Assembly: GCF_001687305.1 (NCBI RefSeq)
Contig: NZ_KV700385.1
Location: 664,523-728,522, forward strand
DNA from: Actinomyces vulturis
Lineage (GTDB): Bacteria; Actinomycetota; Actinomycetes; Actinomycetales; Actinomycetaceae
Direction of reading: 5' to 3'
Length of the DNA stretch: 64,000 bases
Shown: positions 43,032 to 52,113 of the stretch, in pieces
Position numbering within the stretch: position 1 is the stretch's first letter
Layout of the letters: each line of letters starts with the position of its first letter
Position numbers and translations under genes: made by a program
Notes under the pieces: model-generated
Database searches by the model: none
What the model was told of the DNA's origin: nothing
The model's input: only the letters and a program-made list of their open reading frames with translations

Positions 43032-43338
43032 GCCTTAACTAAACCACCGTTACGTGACTCACACCCGTTTTATCTCACTCAAAAGCATAATATATCTCAA
43101 ATATTGAGATTTGATGCTGGGGGCATTCCGATTCTCAACGCTACCTTTCGTTTCATACCCCCTTGTTGTCCATGGTGGTCTTATGTCACTGCCGGATGAA
43201 AAATAAAAGTTGAGGGGAGATAAGGAAAAGGAGGGGTCGTGCCACGGGGTTCATAGACCATATGGCGTCGGCACGGCACAATAAACACCAAGTAGCAACG
43301 CTTCCGCGTGTCACTCAACTTAACGAGAAAGAACCCCT
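43032..43338. other. Divergent intergenic region between pgm and ridA
   Basis: AT-rich around 43081-43112, where a perfect palindrome lies. A weaker GTGCC/GGCAC repeat sits at about 43240-43290. No gene is supported. Confidence 0.5.
43094..43110. promoter_or_regulatory. Palindromic operator candidate between pgm and ridA
   Basis: ATCTCAA-ATA-TTGAGAT, a perfect 7-3-7 inverted repeat in an AT-rich promoter-like stretch. Spacing resembles sites bound by MarR-type regulators; no such regulator is encoded nearby. Confidence 0.45.
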
Positions 43339-43740
43339 ATGAGCACCCCTCAGGCCATCGTCACCCCACAAGCTCCCGCGGCCATCGGCCCTTACTCCCA
43401 GGCAGTCAGTCTTGGTAATGACTCAGGCAGCCTCGTTTTCGTCTCTGGTCAGATTCCCCTGGACCCTGAAGACGGAGAAATCGTTTCTGACGATATCGCC
43501 AAGCAAGCAGATCGTTGCCTGACCTCCATTGCTCACATCTTGAGTGAAGCGGGACTGAGGATGGAAAACATTGTTAAGACCACCGTTCTCCTCGCTGACA
43601 TTAACGACTTCGCTGCAGTTAACGAGGTTTACGCACGCCATATCACCGGCCCTGTCATGCCCGCACGTGCAGCATTCGCTGTTGCCGCACTGCCCAAGGG
43701 AGTAGGTGTAGAGATCGAAGCTATCGCCGTGCGTCCCTGA
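43339..43740 (+). CDS. ridA: RidA family enamine/imine deaminase
   Basis: A 133-residue YjgF/YER057c/UK114 protein that hydrolyses reactive enamines and imines released by PLP enzymes such as threonine dehydratase. Family hallmarks: GPYSQAV near the N-terminus, FVSGQIPLDP, and the substrate-binding Arg in PARAAFAVAALPKGVGVEIEA (split across strands). Works as a soluble trimer. ATG at 43339 has GAGAAAG about 8 bases upstream. Confidence 0.9.
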   Translation: MSTPQAIVTPQAPAAIGPYSQAVSLGNDSGSLVFVSGQIPLDPEDGEIVSDDIAKQADRCLTSIAHILSEAGLRMENIVKTTVLLADINDFAAVNEVYARHITGPVMPARAAFAVAALPKGVGVEIEAIAVRP

Positions 43741-43826
43741 TTCATCAACCACATCACCACCGATCCCGACTGTTTACTCCCAGGTCCCTGCGCGAGCATG
43801 AAAAAGCGTCGGGTAACCTGGGGGGT

Positions 43827-44720
43827 ATGTCGAAGAAGAAGCGCGCGGCACGTCAGGCCGCCTTTGAAGCACGCCAAGCCGCCAAAGCCTCCAAGAAGGC
43901 TGAGATCCCCTTCGTGTCTCGTCCTTTTGAGGGTATCCCTGGCGAAGAAGATCTTGTCGCCATGATGCAGGTGATCCCCGCAGCTACAGCAACCGTCACC
44001 CTTACCAAGGAATACGGCGGCGGCCAGGCCCAGATCGTCACCATGCTCCCTGATCTTGCTCAGGGCATGAAGCATTCCGACGGCTCTCTCCTCGTAGCCC
44101 TCCAGACCACCATGCATTCTGGCGATGCCTCCCGTGATGTGGCTGCAGCACTGCTGGCCACCATGGAGCTTGAACCTGGTCAGGCACTGGCTCTTGATGG
44201 CTTGCCCGAACCTGGTCCCCGCCTCCAGGACATCCTTGATCTGTCCAAGGCTCCTGAAGTTAGCGTCCGCGAAACTTTCGATTTTTGGCTCGATCCCGAA
44301 CAGGCTGATGATCCTCAGGCTCTCGAAGCATTGGAAAATGCTAAGGAAGAAATCGTCGCCACTGTTCCCGTTGAGGGAGTCGAGCACGCTTACTGGTGTC
44401 GCATGGGGGGCAAGGAATTCGTCCGCTGGTCACGCGGCGAAGATGAAGATGACTTCTTCAGTGCGCTGGCACGCGTTCACGCAGCCGGTGAATCAGATCT
44501 TGAACCCGGCGCACGCTTCATCGGTGCTTTCCGTGCCTGTGGTTTGGCCATCCCTGTGTGGCAACTTAACCCTGGCACTGAGGCTGGAGAATTGACCAAA
44601 CCCATGACAGAAATGGCTAAGCGTCTGAGCGTGGCGCTGGCCGTTAAGGAACCCCTGACTAGTGCCGAACGTGGCGCTAAGGCCGGAATCATTTCTCGCC
44701 AGGTCAACCTGCGTTCCTAA
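43827..44720 (+). CDS. DUF5926 family protein
   Basis: A 297-residue soluble protein with a basic N-terminus (SKKKRAARQAAFEARQAAK). It matches the actinobacterial DUF5926 family, often mislabelled as a SecA-related protein because of its Lys-rich end. No catalytic motif is evident. TAACCT (43814-43819) ends 7 bases before the ATG, so it is probably leaderless. Confidence 0.78.
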   Translation: MSKKKRAARQAAFEARQAAKASKKAEIPFVSRPFEGIPGEEDLVAMMQVIPAATATVTLTKEYGGGQAQIVTMLPDLAQGMKHSDGSLLVALQTTMHSGDASRDVAAALLATMELEPGQALALDGLPEPGPRLQDILDLSKAPEVSVRETFDFWLDPEQADDPQALEALENAKEEIVATVPVEGVEHAYWCRMGGKEFVRWSRGEDEDDFFSALARVHAAGESDLEPGARFIGAFRACGLAIPVWQLNPGTEAGELTKPMTEMAKRLSVALAVKEPLTSAERGAKAGIISRQVNLRS

Positions 44721-44831
44721 CGCACCCCCACTCACCTTTAGATGGATTGGAGAACAGTTGGGCGGCGTCGAAAAAACGCCGGAAGGTGAGTCACTCTTTC
44801 ACTGCCGCGTGGGCGGGAGCAGAATAAGGCT

Positions 44832-46187
44832 ATGCGTGATCTTAGCCAGCCTGCTCCCGTCCACACCGCTATCCAAGACTTTATGGCCCAAGAACTGGTC
44901 CAACGCCAGCATGCTGCACCTTCAGCGACACGCCTAGAAGAAAGCCGCGGAGCAGGTGTAGCACTACGTGAAGAACTGGATGACATTGTCGACTCCCTAG
45001 CCCCCGTTATCGTCGGCCTCTCTCACGCCATTCATGGATACGCTGAAGTGGGTTGGGAAGAACACCAATCCTGTGCAGAAGTGGCCCGCGTTCTGCGCGA
45101 CCACGGAATCGAACCCACCGTCGGCGTCTTCGACAGCCCCACAGCCCTTCGCGCGCACATCGGCACCGGTGATGACAGCCAGCCGACCATTGCCATCCTT
45201 TGCGAATATGACGCCCTCCCTGTCATCGGCCACGGCTGCGGACACAACGTCATGTGCGCTAACTCCGTCGGTGCCTTCCTGGCCCTCGCTGAACTGGAAA
45301 AGCGTCACCCTGGACTCCTGCCTGGACGTGTCGTTCTGCAAACAACCCCAGCCGAAGAATGTTCCACTGCCAAAGAAATTCTTACGCAGCGAGGCATGCT
45401 TGAGGGGATCGACGCTGCTATTCAGACCCACTCTTATAACCATGATCTGACTCATCAGACCTGGCTTGGCGTACGTCGTATGCGCTTCGTATTCACTGGC
45501 GTTCCTGCACACGCCTCCTCTCAGCCCTTCATGGGGCGTAATGCTCTCGACGCCGCGAGCCTGGCTTTGCAAGGAATTGGTTTGCTGCGTCAGCAGTTGC
45601 GTCCCATGGATCGTGTTCACGCCATCATTACTGATGGTGGCACCGTCCCCAATATCATCCCTGAGCACACCGAACTTAAGGCCATGATCCGCTCGAAATA
45701 CCCCGAAACCTTGCGTGACGTGGTGGCTCGAGTGGAAGATGTTTTCCGTGGCGCAGCTCTCATGACTGGAACTGGGCTAGAAATCATTCCTGATGGCCCC
45801 GTCAATGACATGCCCGTGCGGGATAACGGACCACTTTTGGAATCCTGGACCCGCGCCCAAGCCGCCCGTGGACGGGACCCACTGCCCGAAGGCGTGGTGA
45901 GCGAAACCATTGCCGCGGGAACAGACTTTGGAAACGTCTCCCTGCGCGTGCCCGGAATCCACCCCCTCATCAAGGTGGCAGACGGTGACGTCGCCCTCCA
46001 CACCCGCGAAATGACAGAAGCTGCCGGCGGCCCCGGTGGAGACGCTGCAGCAGTGGACGGCGCCTACGGACTGGGCTGCGTGGCACTGGATTACCTCATG
46101 GATCCGGCTTACCGAGAAAACGTCCACGCGGACTTCGAGGCTTCCGGTGGCGTGATGGATGTGGCACACTTCTGGGACAAGCAGTAG
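44832..46187 (+). CDS. M20 family amidohydrolase/metallopeptidase
   Basis: A 451-residue M20D-type enzyme that cleaves amide bonds of N-acyl or aminobenzoyl amino acids or dipeptides. Metal site features: GHGCGHN with Cys136 and His138, EECSTAKE, a His in THSYNHD, and a dimerisation lid starting at about 205 (VRRMRFVFTGVPAHASS). Two metal ions are expected. CAGAAT (44820-44825) ends 6 bases before the ATG. It is followed by GH27 after 44 bases containing competing hairpins; why an amidohydrolase is paired with an alpha-galactosidase is unclear. Confidence 0.88.
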   Translation: MRDLSQPAPVHTAIQDFMAQELVQRQHAAPSATRLEESRGAGVALREELDDIVDSLAPVIVGLSHAIHGYAEVGWEEHQSCAEVARVLRDHGIEPTVGVFDSPTALRAHIGTGDDSQPTIAILCEYDALPVIGHGCGHNVMCANSVGAFLALAELEKRHPGLLPGRVVLQTTPAEECSTAKEILTQRGMLEGIDAAIQTHSYNHDLTHQTWLGVRRMRFVFTGVPAHASSQPFMGRNALDAASLALQGIGLLRQQLRPMDRVHAIITDGGTVPNIIPEHTELKAMIRSKYPETLRDVVARVEDVFRGAALMTGTGLEIIPDGPVNDMPVRDNGPLLESWTRAQAARGRDPLPEGVVSETIAAGTDFGNVSLRVPGIHPLIKVADGDVALHTREMTEAAGGPGGDAAAVDGAYGLGCVALDYLMDPAYRENVHADFEASGGVMDVAHFWDKQ

Positions 46188-46231
46188 TTGCCAAGCAATG
46201 AGGCCTGGCAACGAGACTTTAAGGAGTTGCC
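46187..46231 (+). promoter_or_regulatory. Competing hairpins around the GH27 ribosome-binding site
   Basis: GTTGCC (46187-46192), GGCAAC (46207-46212) and GTTGCC (46226-46231). The middle element can pair with either outer one. The second pairing puts the SD AAGGAG in a loop or stem directly before the ATG. The first GTTGCC overlaps the stop codon of the M20 gene. Confidence 0.4.
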
Positions 46232-47563
46232 ATGCCGCAGCCGCTTTCTCCCGCATCGCCCACACCTGAGGATGCACTCCCCGTGGTGGACTCTCTGTGC
46301 TTACCAGACGATGACACCCTCGAAGCCGCTCCTCGCCACCAGGACGTGGTGCCCGCACCCGTGAACGACCTGCGCAAACAAGCGCTCTCAGGCCGAGCGC
46401 TCAAAGCAGCAGTGCGCCCAGTGCACGCTCCTGAACCACTGGGACCATTGGCAGAAACCCCCATCATGGGTTGGAACTCCTGGAACCAAGTCCGCTGCTA
46501 CGACCTGGACGAAAACATCGTCCGACAAGCAGCACACTCCATCGTGGACCGTGGCCTGGCAGCAGTGGGCTACACCTACATTGTGGTGGACGACTGTTGG
46601 CAAGGCGGCCGTGATGACGAGGGCACGCTCTTCACTCACCCCGAGCGCTTCCCCTCCGGCATCCCCGCACTGTCCCAAGAAGTGCATGACCTGGGCCTGA
46701 ACTTTGGTATCTACGGCTCCCCCGGGTCGCTGACCTGCGCTAATTCGTACGACGATTACCCCATCACCTCACTCGGCTCCCTGGGACATGAGGAACATGA
46801 CGCGCAAACCTTCGCCGACTGGGGCGTGGACTTCCTCAAATACGACTGGTGCCTTGCGGATAAAACTGATGGCTTGAGCCGCCCTGAAGCCTTCGCGGTC
46901 ATGCGCAACGCGCTCGCGGCCACGGACCGCCCGATGGTCTATGCCATCAGTGAGTACGGCGATACTCAGCCATGGACCTGGGCCACTCCCATTGCCCACC
47001 AATGGCGCACCACCCATGACATTGAACCCACCTGGGAATCCATTCAGCGCATCATCGCATCCCAGGAGTACCTCACCGATTACTCTCAGCCTGGCGCATG
47101 GAATGACCCTGACATGCTCCAGATCGGCAATGGTGAATTGACGATTGAGGAGAACCGCACCCACTTCGCCATGTGGTGCATGCTTGCGGCACCCCTGTTC
47201 TTGGGGACGAATGTGGCCGAACTGGATCAAGAGGTCGTTGACGTGGTGGCTAACCCCCGTCTAATCGCCATCGATCAAGACCGTTTGGGATTCCAGGCTG
47301 AACGCGTCCGCGACACTTGGGTCGATTCCCTCCCCGAGGGAGTTCAGGTCTGGCAGCGCCCTCTCCTCGACGGTGACGTTGCCATTGCGGTGATGAATAC
47401 GTCCGACGATGACGTGTCCATCGATCCGCGTAGCCCCTGGTACCCCAAGGGCAAGACCGGCATCGACGCCTGGACTGGCCAGGAGTTCGCCCCGGGTTCC
47501 CAGCCACTGGAACTGCGTGCCCACGACACAGCCGTCGTGGTCTTCTCCCTCAGTGACGACTGA
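46232..47563 (+). CDS. GH27 alpha-galactosidase
   Basis: A 443-residue retaining alpha-galactosidase. The GH27 barrel begins near 75 (MGWNSWN). YIVVDDCW, FLKYDWC with nucleophile Asp205 and the acid/base candidate Asp263 in WRTTHD are all present, and a C-terminal beta-sandwich completes it. There is no signal peptide; instead the first 70 residues are a Pro/Ala-rich leader of unknown role. Probably a cytosolic enzyme working on short galactosides. AAGGAG is 5 bases before the ATG. The gene converges with the ROK regulator gene, with only 6 bases between stops. Confidence 0.92.
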   Translation: MPQPLSPASPTPEDALPVVDSLCLPDDDTLEAAPRHQDVVPAPVNDLRKQALSGRALKAAVRPVHAPEPLGPLAETPIMGWNSWNQVRCYDLDENIVRQAAHSIVDRGLAAVGYTYIVVDDCWQGGRDDEGTLFTHPERFPSGIPALSQEVHDLGLNFGIYGSPGSLTCANSYDDYPITSLGSLGHEEHDAQTFADWGVDFLKYDWCLADKTDGLSRPEAFAVMRNALAATDRPMVYAISEYGDTQPWTWATPIAHQWRTTHDIEPTWESIQRIIASQEYLTDYSQPGAWNDPDMLQIGNGELTIEENRTHFAMWCMLAAPLFLGTNVAELDQEVVDVVANPRLIAIDQDRLGFQAERVRDTWVDSLPEGVQVWQRPLLDGDVAIAVMNTSDDDVSIDPRSPWYPKGKTGIDAWTGQEFAPGSQPLELRAHDTAVVVFSLSDD

Positions 47564-47569
47564 CGCGAA

Positions 47570-48754
47570 TTACTGCTTCGTCTCGGGGTCTTCTGAGACA
47601 AAGTCCTGCCAGTGGTGAGCCCAATAATCAATGGCCAGCGTGGCACCACCGCGCGCCCACTCAGTAAACGAGAACTGTTTGAGGTGGACGGGAACGCGTG
47701 ACGCAGTCCAGTGGCGTGCGCGTTCCACTTCCTCATTGAATTCGTGGCGGAAATGCTCAACAATTCCCACGTTTTCCCCGCTAATGACCACCATGGCCGG
47801 GTCCAGGAATGCGGCCAGTGAACCCACGATGGTGCCGGTAGCACGGGAAGCGTCGGTGAGGATCTGAGAAGCAAGGTGAGTTGACTGTGAATCTCGGGAC
47901 TCGGCGTCGTGAATGATGCGAAGAAGATCGTCAGTGCCCCACGCATGGCCAAGAAGTTGCTCCGAGCGCTGGCGAATCCCCGCCTCGGAGGCCACCGCGC
48001 GGGCGCACCCGCGGTGCCCGCTTTCACATTCGGGGCCGTCAGCAAGGACAGGCAAGTGGCCGACGCTGCCGGCGCCGCCGTGAGACCCGGACAGGACTGT
48101 TCCGTTGATGGCAATGCCACACCCGATGCCGGCACCCAACGTGAGCAGAGCGAATGGAGAGGCGTCTTTACCGATACCGCTCCAGGCTTCAGCCAAGGTG
48201 AAGGCGCGAACGTCATTGGCAATCAGCGTGGGGATCGAGGTTCGTTCGGTAAGGATGTGTCCGAGAGGGACGTTTTCCCACCCCAAGAACGGGGCCACGC
48301 GAACGATCGAGGTACCCACCACGGCAGCACCGAGGGTCACGCCAATGGCTAAGGGGCGAATGCCGTCAACGAGAGCTCCACGCGTGGCAAGTTGTTCGAT
48401 AACTGTTGCCACGCCGTCGATCGAACGGTCAATGAGGGGGAGTGACTGGGAGGTGAGGATGTGCCCGCGAGCGTCCGTGGCTACGGCGAAGGCTTCGTCG
48501 CCGGTGAGTTTGACCCCGAGGAACAAGGCGTAGTCGGGGTTGATGTCCACGAGTGTGACGGGACGGCCGCGGGAGCCGGAGGGGGAGGGGGAGTCGGATT
48601 CGTCCAGGAGGCCGTGGTCGATGAGAGGGCGGGTGGCGCGCGTCAATGTCGCGGCGGACAGGTCGAATTCCTGAGCAAGGTTTTTCCTACTGGTCGCGCC
48701 GTGAGAGACCAGATAGGCCAGCACTGCTGAACTCGGTGGGGCGGGGGATGGCAT
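47570..48754 (-). CDS. ROK-family transcriptional regulator
   Basis: A 394-residue NagC/XylR-like protein: N-terminal winged helix-turn-helix at about 5-65 (SRKNLAQEFDLSAATLTRA), then a ROK sugar-binding domain. The zinc motif is altered: ECESGHRGCAR where CxCGxxGCxE is usual, with the second Cys replaced by Ser, so it is unlikely to be a kinase. It diverges from the GH36-importer operon across a perfect palindrome, TTACCTAGGTAA, which is its likely operator. ATG at 48754 has only a weak AGAAAG upstream. Confidence 0.85.
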   Translation of the reverse strand: MPSPAPPSSAVLAYLVSHGATSRKNLAQEFDLSAATLTRATRPLIDHGLLDESDSPSPSGSRGRPVTLVDINPDYALFLGVKLTGDEAFAVATDARGHILTSQSLPLIDRSIDGVATVIEQLATRGALVDGIRPLAIGVTLGAAVVGTSIVRVAPFLGWENVPLGHILTERTSIPTLIANDVRAFTLAEAWSGIGKDASPFALLTLGAGIGCGIAINGTVLSGSHGGAGSVGHLPVLADGPECESGHRGCARAVASEAGIRQRSEQLLGHAWGTDDLLRIIHDAESRDSQSTHLASQILTDASRATGTIVGSLAAFLDPAMVVISGENVGIVEHFRHEFNEEVERARHWTASRVPVHLKQFSFTEWARGGATLAIDYWAHHWQDFVSEDPETKQ

Positions 48755-48826
48755 GGTTGGGGTCTTTCTGTGGTCAATGCTGACCGTGACACTTTTGTGA
48801 CATTTGAAGTAATGCAGGGCAGAGTG

Positions 48827-48838
48827 TTACCTAGGTAA
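48827..48838. promoter_or_regulatory. Perfect palindrome, likely ROK operator
   Basis: TTACCTAGGTAA in the 181-base gap between the ROK regulator and the GH36 gene. A TAATAT that could be a -10 box overlaps its right end (48836-48841). Confidence 0.5.
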
Positions 48839-48935
48839 TATTTTCTTGCTGCAAATAATAAAACATGTTCTCAACGAGGAGAGCATCGTTTCGAGCAGTA
48901 AACGAAAAACGCACCATTCATTGACAAGGACCGTC

Positions 48936-51179
48936 ATGATTCGCCATTTCTTACACGCTGGCACCAGCTTAGTGGTTGATCTGCGCGAAGATCGCTTCCC
49001 CGTTGTCCACCACTGGGGCCAATCACTAGGACACATCAGCGACGAGCAACTCGTCCAAGTCGCCGAGGTCACCGCCTTCTCCCTCGGAGACGGCGGAACC
49101 GCATGGACAACCAATGACTTACCCATCATTCCCCTGGCACACCAAGGATGGTCCGCACGTCCCGGACTGGCTACCTGCCGCCTCGACTCCACCGCATTCT
49201 CACCCTGCTCCCAGCACGTTGACCATGAGGTGAGCGAAGAAAAAGGCGCCACCGTCATCACCTCCAGCGGCACGGACACAGTCCATCACCTGACCATCAC
49301 CACCACCATCCGCCTCGAACCCAGCGGAATCATTCGAGTCAGCGGAACCATCACCAATACCTGTGGCGCAGACGCCGCAGCATCAGATGCGTCATCGACC
49401 TCCTGTGACACTGCCTCACCTGAGCATGAGTCACTGATGGTCCAAGAACTCACCTTCTTCTTCCCCCTGCCGGACTCGGCCACAGAAATCCTCGACCTCA
49501 CCGGCCACCACCTCAGCGAACGCCGCATCCAACGTTGCGACTTCCCCGTAGGAACTCACCTGCGCGAATCCTGGGAAGGACGCCCCGGACATGATGCCAC
49601 CACCTGGGTGATCGCCGGCGACCACGGATTTGGATGGCGTCGCGGCACCGTCCACGGCGTTCACCTGGCGTGGAGCGGAAACACACGCTCCATCGCCATG
49701 AACACTGCCGCCGGAAACAAACTCATAGGCGCAGGTGAACTGCTCATGCCCGGAGAAGTCGTTCTCAATCCCGGACAGACTTACACCAGCCCGTGGACTG
49801 TGTACTCCTGGGGCCACGGACTCGACGAACTGGCCGGACGCTCTCACACCTACATGCGCGCCCTGCCATCACATCGCGACAAGCCCCGCCCCGTTCTTCT
49901 CAACGTCTGGGAAGCGGTCTACTTCGACCACTCCCTGGACAAACTGCTCGACCTGGCTGAACTGGCGGCACAAGTCGGCATTGAACGCTACGTCCTGGAT
50001 GATGGCTGGTTCGGCTCACGCCGTGATGACACCTCAGGACTAGGTGACTGGTTTGAATCACCAGACGTCTGGCCCACCTCACTGGCGCCACTGGCCACCC
50101 GAGTCCAAGAACTCGGCATGGAATTCGGCCTGTGGTTCGAGCCCGAAATGATCAACGTTGATTCTGATCTCGCTCGCCAGCACCCGGACTGGATCCTGGG
50201 TGATGGATTGGGTGGCGCCCCCGAACACCGCAACCAGCGCGTCCTGGACCTGTGCGCACCGGGAGCCTGGGACTACCTTTACAACGCCATCTCTACCCTG
50301 GTCGAAACCCACAACATCGCCTACATCAAGTGGGACCACAACTCCCCGCTCGTCTCCACCGGACACGAAGTGGCTGACCCCACCAGCGGCAGGAGCGGAG
50401 CAGCGGCAGTTCACGACCAAACCCTGGCTCTCTACCGACTCCTTGACGCACTCCACGAGCGCTTCCCCGAGTTGGAAATTGAGAGTTGCGCAGGCGGAGG
50501 CGGACGCATCGACTTGGGCATCATGGAGCGCACTCAACGCGTCTGGGCCTCTGACTGCATTGACGCCCACGACCGCCAAAACATCTACCGAGGAACCTCA
50601 CTCCTCCTCGCCCCTGAATTCATTGGCACCCACGTTGCAGCCGGCCGCGCACACACCACCTTGCGTGACCTCGATGTGGACTTCCGCGCAGGAACAGCCA
50701 TCTGGGGACACATGGGCGTGGAATGGGACCTCACCAAAGCCACGGCAACCGAACTCGATCGCCTGGCAGCCACCATCGCTTTGCACAAGGAACACCGCGA
50801 CCTGCTCCACAGCGGAGTTACCGTGCACGCTGACCTTCCCGACGATGACGACCTCCGCATCGAAGGCGTGGTCTCCCAAGACGGCAGCCAAGCCCTCTAC
50901 GAAATTGCCTGCCTAGGCCAACTCCTCGCGTGGCCCAGCGCCCCACGTCCCTTGCCAGGACTCGACCCAGAACGCATGTACCACATCGAGCTGGCCACAG
51001 ACCCCTACCCCGAATTACGGAAAGCCCCCACCTGGATGACGTCCGAGGGGGCTGACCTTCCCGGCTCATGGCTAAGCACTGTAGGTATCGCTATGCCCAT
51101 GCTCCATCCTGATCATCTTGTCCTTCTCAAGGTGACCGCTATTGATTCATCCGCTCATACTTCAGGGCGCCAGGAATAA
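48936..51179 (+). CDS. GH36 alpha-galactosidase
   Basis: A 747-residue cytosolic enzyme hydrolysing raffinose-type and melibiose-type alpha-1,6-galactosides. N-terminal beta-sandwich to about 310, then the catalytic barrel. The nucleophile is Asp467 in IKWDHN, the acid/base Asp540 in SDCIDAHDRQ, and ESCAGGGGR and LWFEPEMIN are also typical. Length and residue positions agree with AgaA/RafA-type tetrameric enzymes. ATG at 48936 has AAGGA 6 bases before it; a TTG 90 bases upstream is less likely. First gene of an operon with the importer that follows after 12 bases. Confidence 0.95.
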   Translation: MIRHFLHAGTSLVVDLREDRFPVVHHWGQSLGHISDEQLVQVAEVTAFSLGDGGTAWTTNDLPIIPLAHQGWSARPGLATCRLDSTAFSPCSQHVDHEVSEEKGATVITSSGTDTVHHLTITTTIRLEPSGIIRVSGTITNTCGADAAASDASSTSCDTASPEHESLMVQELTFFFPLPDSATEILDLTGHHLSERRIQRCDFPVGTHLRESWEGRPGHDATTWVIAGDHGFGWRRGTVHGVHLAWSGNTRSIAMNTAAGNKLIGAGELLMPGEVVLNPGQTYTSPWTVYSWGHGLDELAGRSHTYMRALPSHRDKPRPVLLNVWEAVYFDHSLDKLLDLAELAAQVGIERYVLDDGWFGSRRDDTSGLGDWFESPDVWPTSLAPLATRVQELGMEFGLWFEPEMINVDSDLARQHPDWILGDGLGGAPEHRNQRVLDLCAPGAWDYLYNAISTLVETHNIAYIKWDHNSPLVSTGHEVADPTSGRSGAAAVHDQTLALYRLLDALHERFPELEIESCAGGGGRIDLGIMERTQRVWASDCIDAHDRQNIYRGTSLLLAPEFIGTHVAAGRAHTTLRDLDVDFRAGTAIWGHMGVEWDLTKATATELDRLAATIALHKEHRDLLHSGVTVHADLPDDDDLRIEGVVSQDGSQALYEIACLGQLLAWPSAPRPLPGLDPERMYHIELATDPYPELRKAPTWMTSEGADLPGSWLSTVGIAMPMLHPDHLVLLKVTAIDSSAHTSGRQE

Positions 51180-51191
51180 CAAGGAGAAACA

Positions 51192-52100
51192 ATGACTGTT
51201 GCATCCTTACCTACGGGAAAAATACTCCATCGCAAACATAAAAATGATCTCGGACTAGCACTCGGTTTTCTCACCCCTGCCACCATCGGTCTTGTCATCT
51301 TCTTCATTTATCCGTTGATTCGTGGCATCTACTTGTCATTTACCAAGTACAACCTCTTCACCGATCCGCAATTCGTAGGGCTGGATAATTACAGCCGCAT
51401 GATGAAAGACCCAGTGTTCTGGAATGCCATCCGCGTCACCATAGAATATGTGGTCATCAATATCGGTATTCAGACCATCGTGGCACTCGTCATCGCTGTA
51501 CTCATGCAGCGCCTGACAGAATCCACCTTCGTCCGCTCAGTGGTCCTGAGCCCCTTCCTCGTATCCAACGTCGTTGTGGCACTGGTCTGGCTCTGGATCC
51601 TGGATACCAGCTTCGGTATTACCAACGCCGTGATCACCTCACTGGGCGGGCACGCCATCAACTTCTTCTCCTCCGAACTAGCCATCCCTACCATCGCCAT
51701 GATTAACGTTTGGCGCCACATGGGCTACACGGCACTCCTTCTGTTTGCCGGCCTCCAAGGAATCCCCGGCACGCTCTACGAAGCAGGCAAAATCGACGGC
51801 GCAAGCGAACGTCGCATGTTCTTCTCCATCACGCTTCCCCTCCTGCGCCCCATCCTCGGCCTGGTCCTCATCATGAGCGTCATCGGCTCCTTCCAGGTCT
51901 TTGACACCGTGTCCGTCACCACCGGCGGTGGCCCGGTCAACGCGAGCCGCGTGCTCCAGATGTACATGTACGACCTAGCCTTCGGACGCTTCCAATTCGG
52001 CTACGCCTGTGCACTGTCCGTCGCACTTCTTCTCATCCTCATGGCCGTCACCTTCATCCAATACCGGATGACGAACGCCGGCTCAACGGACCTGGACTGA
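51192..52100 (+). CDS. ABC permease for galactosides, MalF/MsmF type
   Basis: A 302-residue membrane protein with six predicted helices and the EAA loop YEAGKIDGASERRMFF. AAGGAG is 6 bases before the ATG. Placement directly after GH36 identifies alpha-galactosides such as raffinose or stachyose as the probable substrates. No ATPase gene in the operon. Confidence 0.92.
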   Translation: MTVASLPTGKILHRKHKNDLGLALGFLTPATIGLVIFFIYPLIRGIYLSFTKYNLFTDPQFVGLDNYSRMMKDPVFWNAIRVTIEYVVINIGIQTIVALVIAVLMQRLTESTFVRSVVLSPFLVSNVVVALVWLWILDTSFGITNAVITSLGGHAINFFSSELAIPTIAMINVWRHMGYTALLLFAGLQGIPGTLYEAGKIDGASERRMFFSITLPLLRPILGLVLIMSVIGSFQVFDTVSVTTGGGPVNASRVLQMYMYDLAFGRFQFGYACALSVALLLILMAVTFIQYRMTNAGSTDLD

Positions 52101-52113
52101 GAGGGGAACACCA

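Noticed and set aside
44997-45668. 223-residue open frame antisense to the M20 gene
   Set aside because: Same codon-bias effect; the plus-strand metallopeptidase has all motifs.
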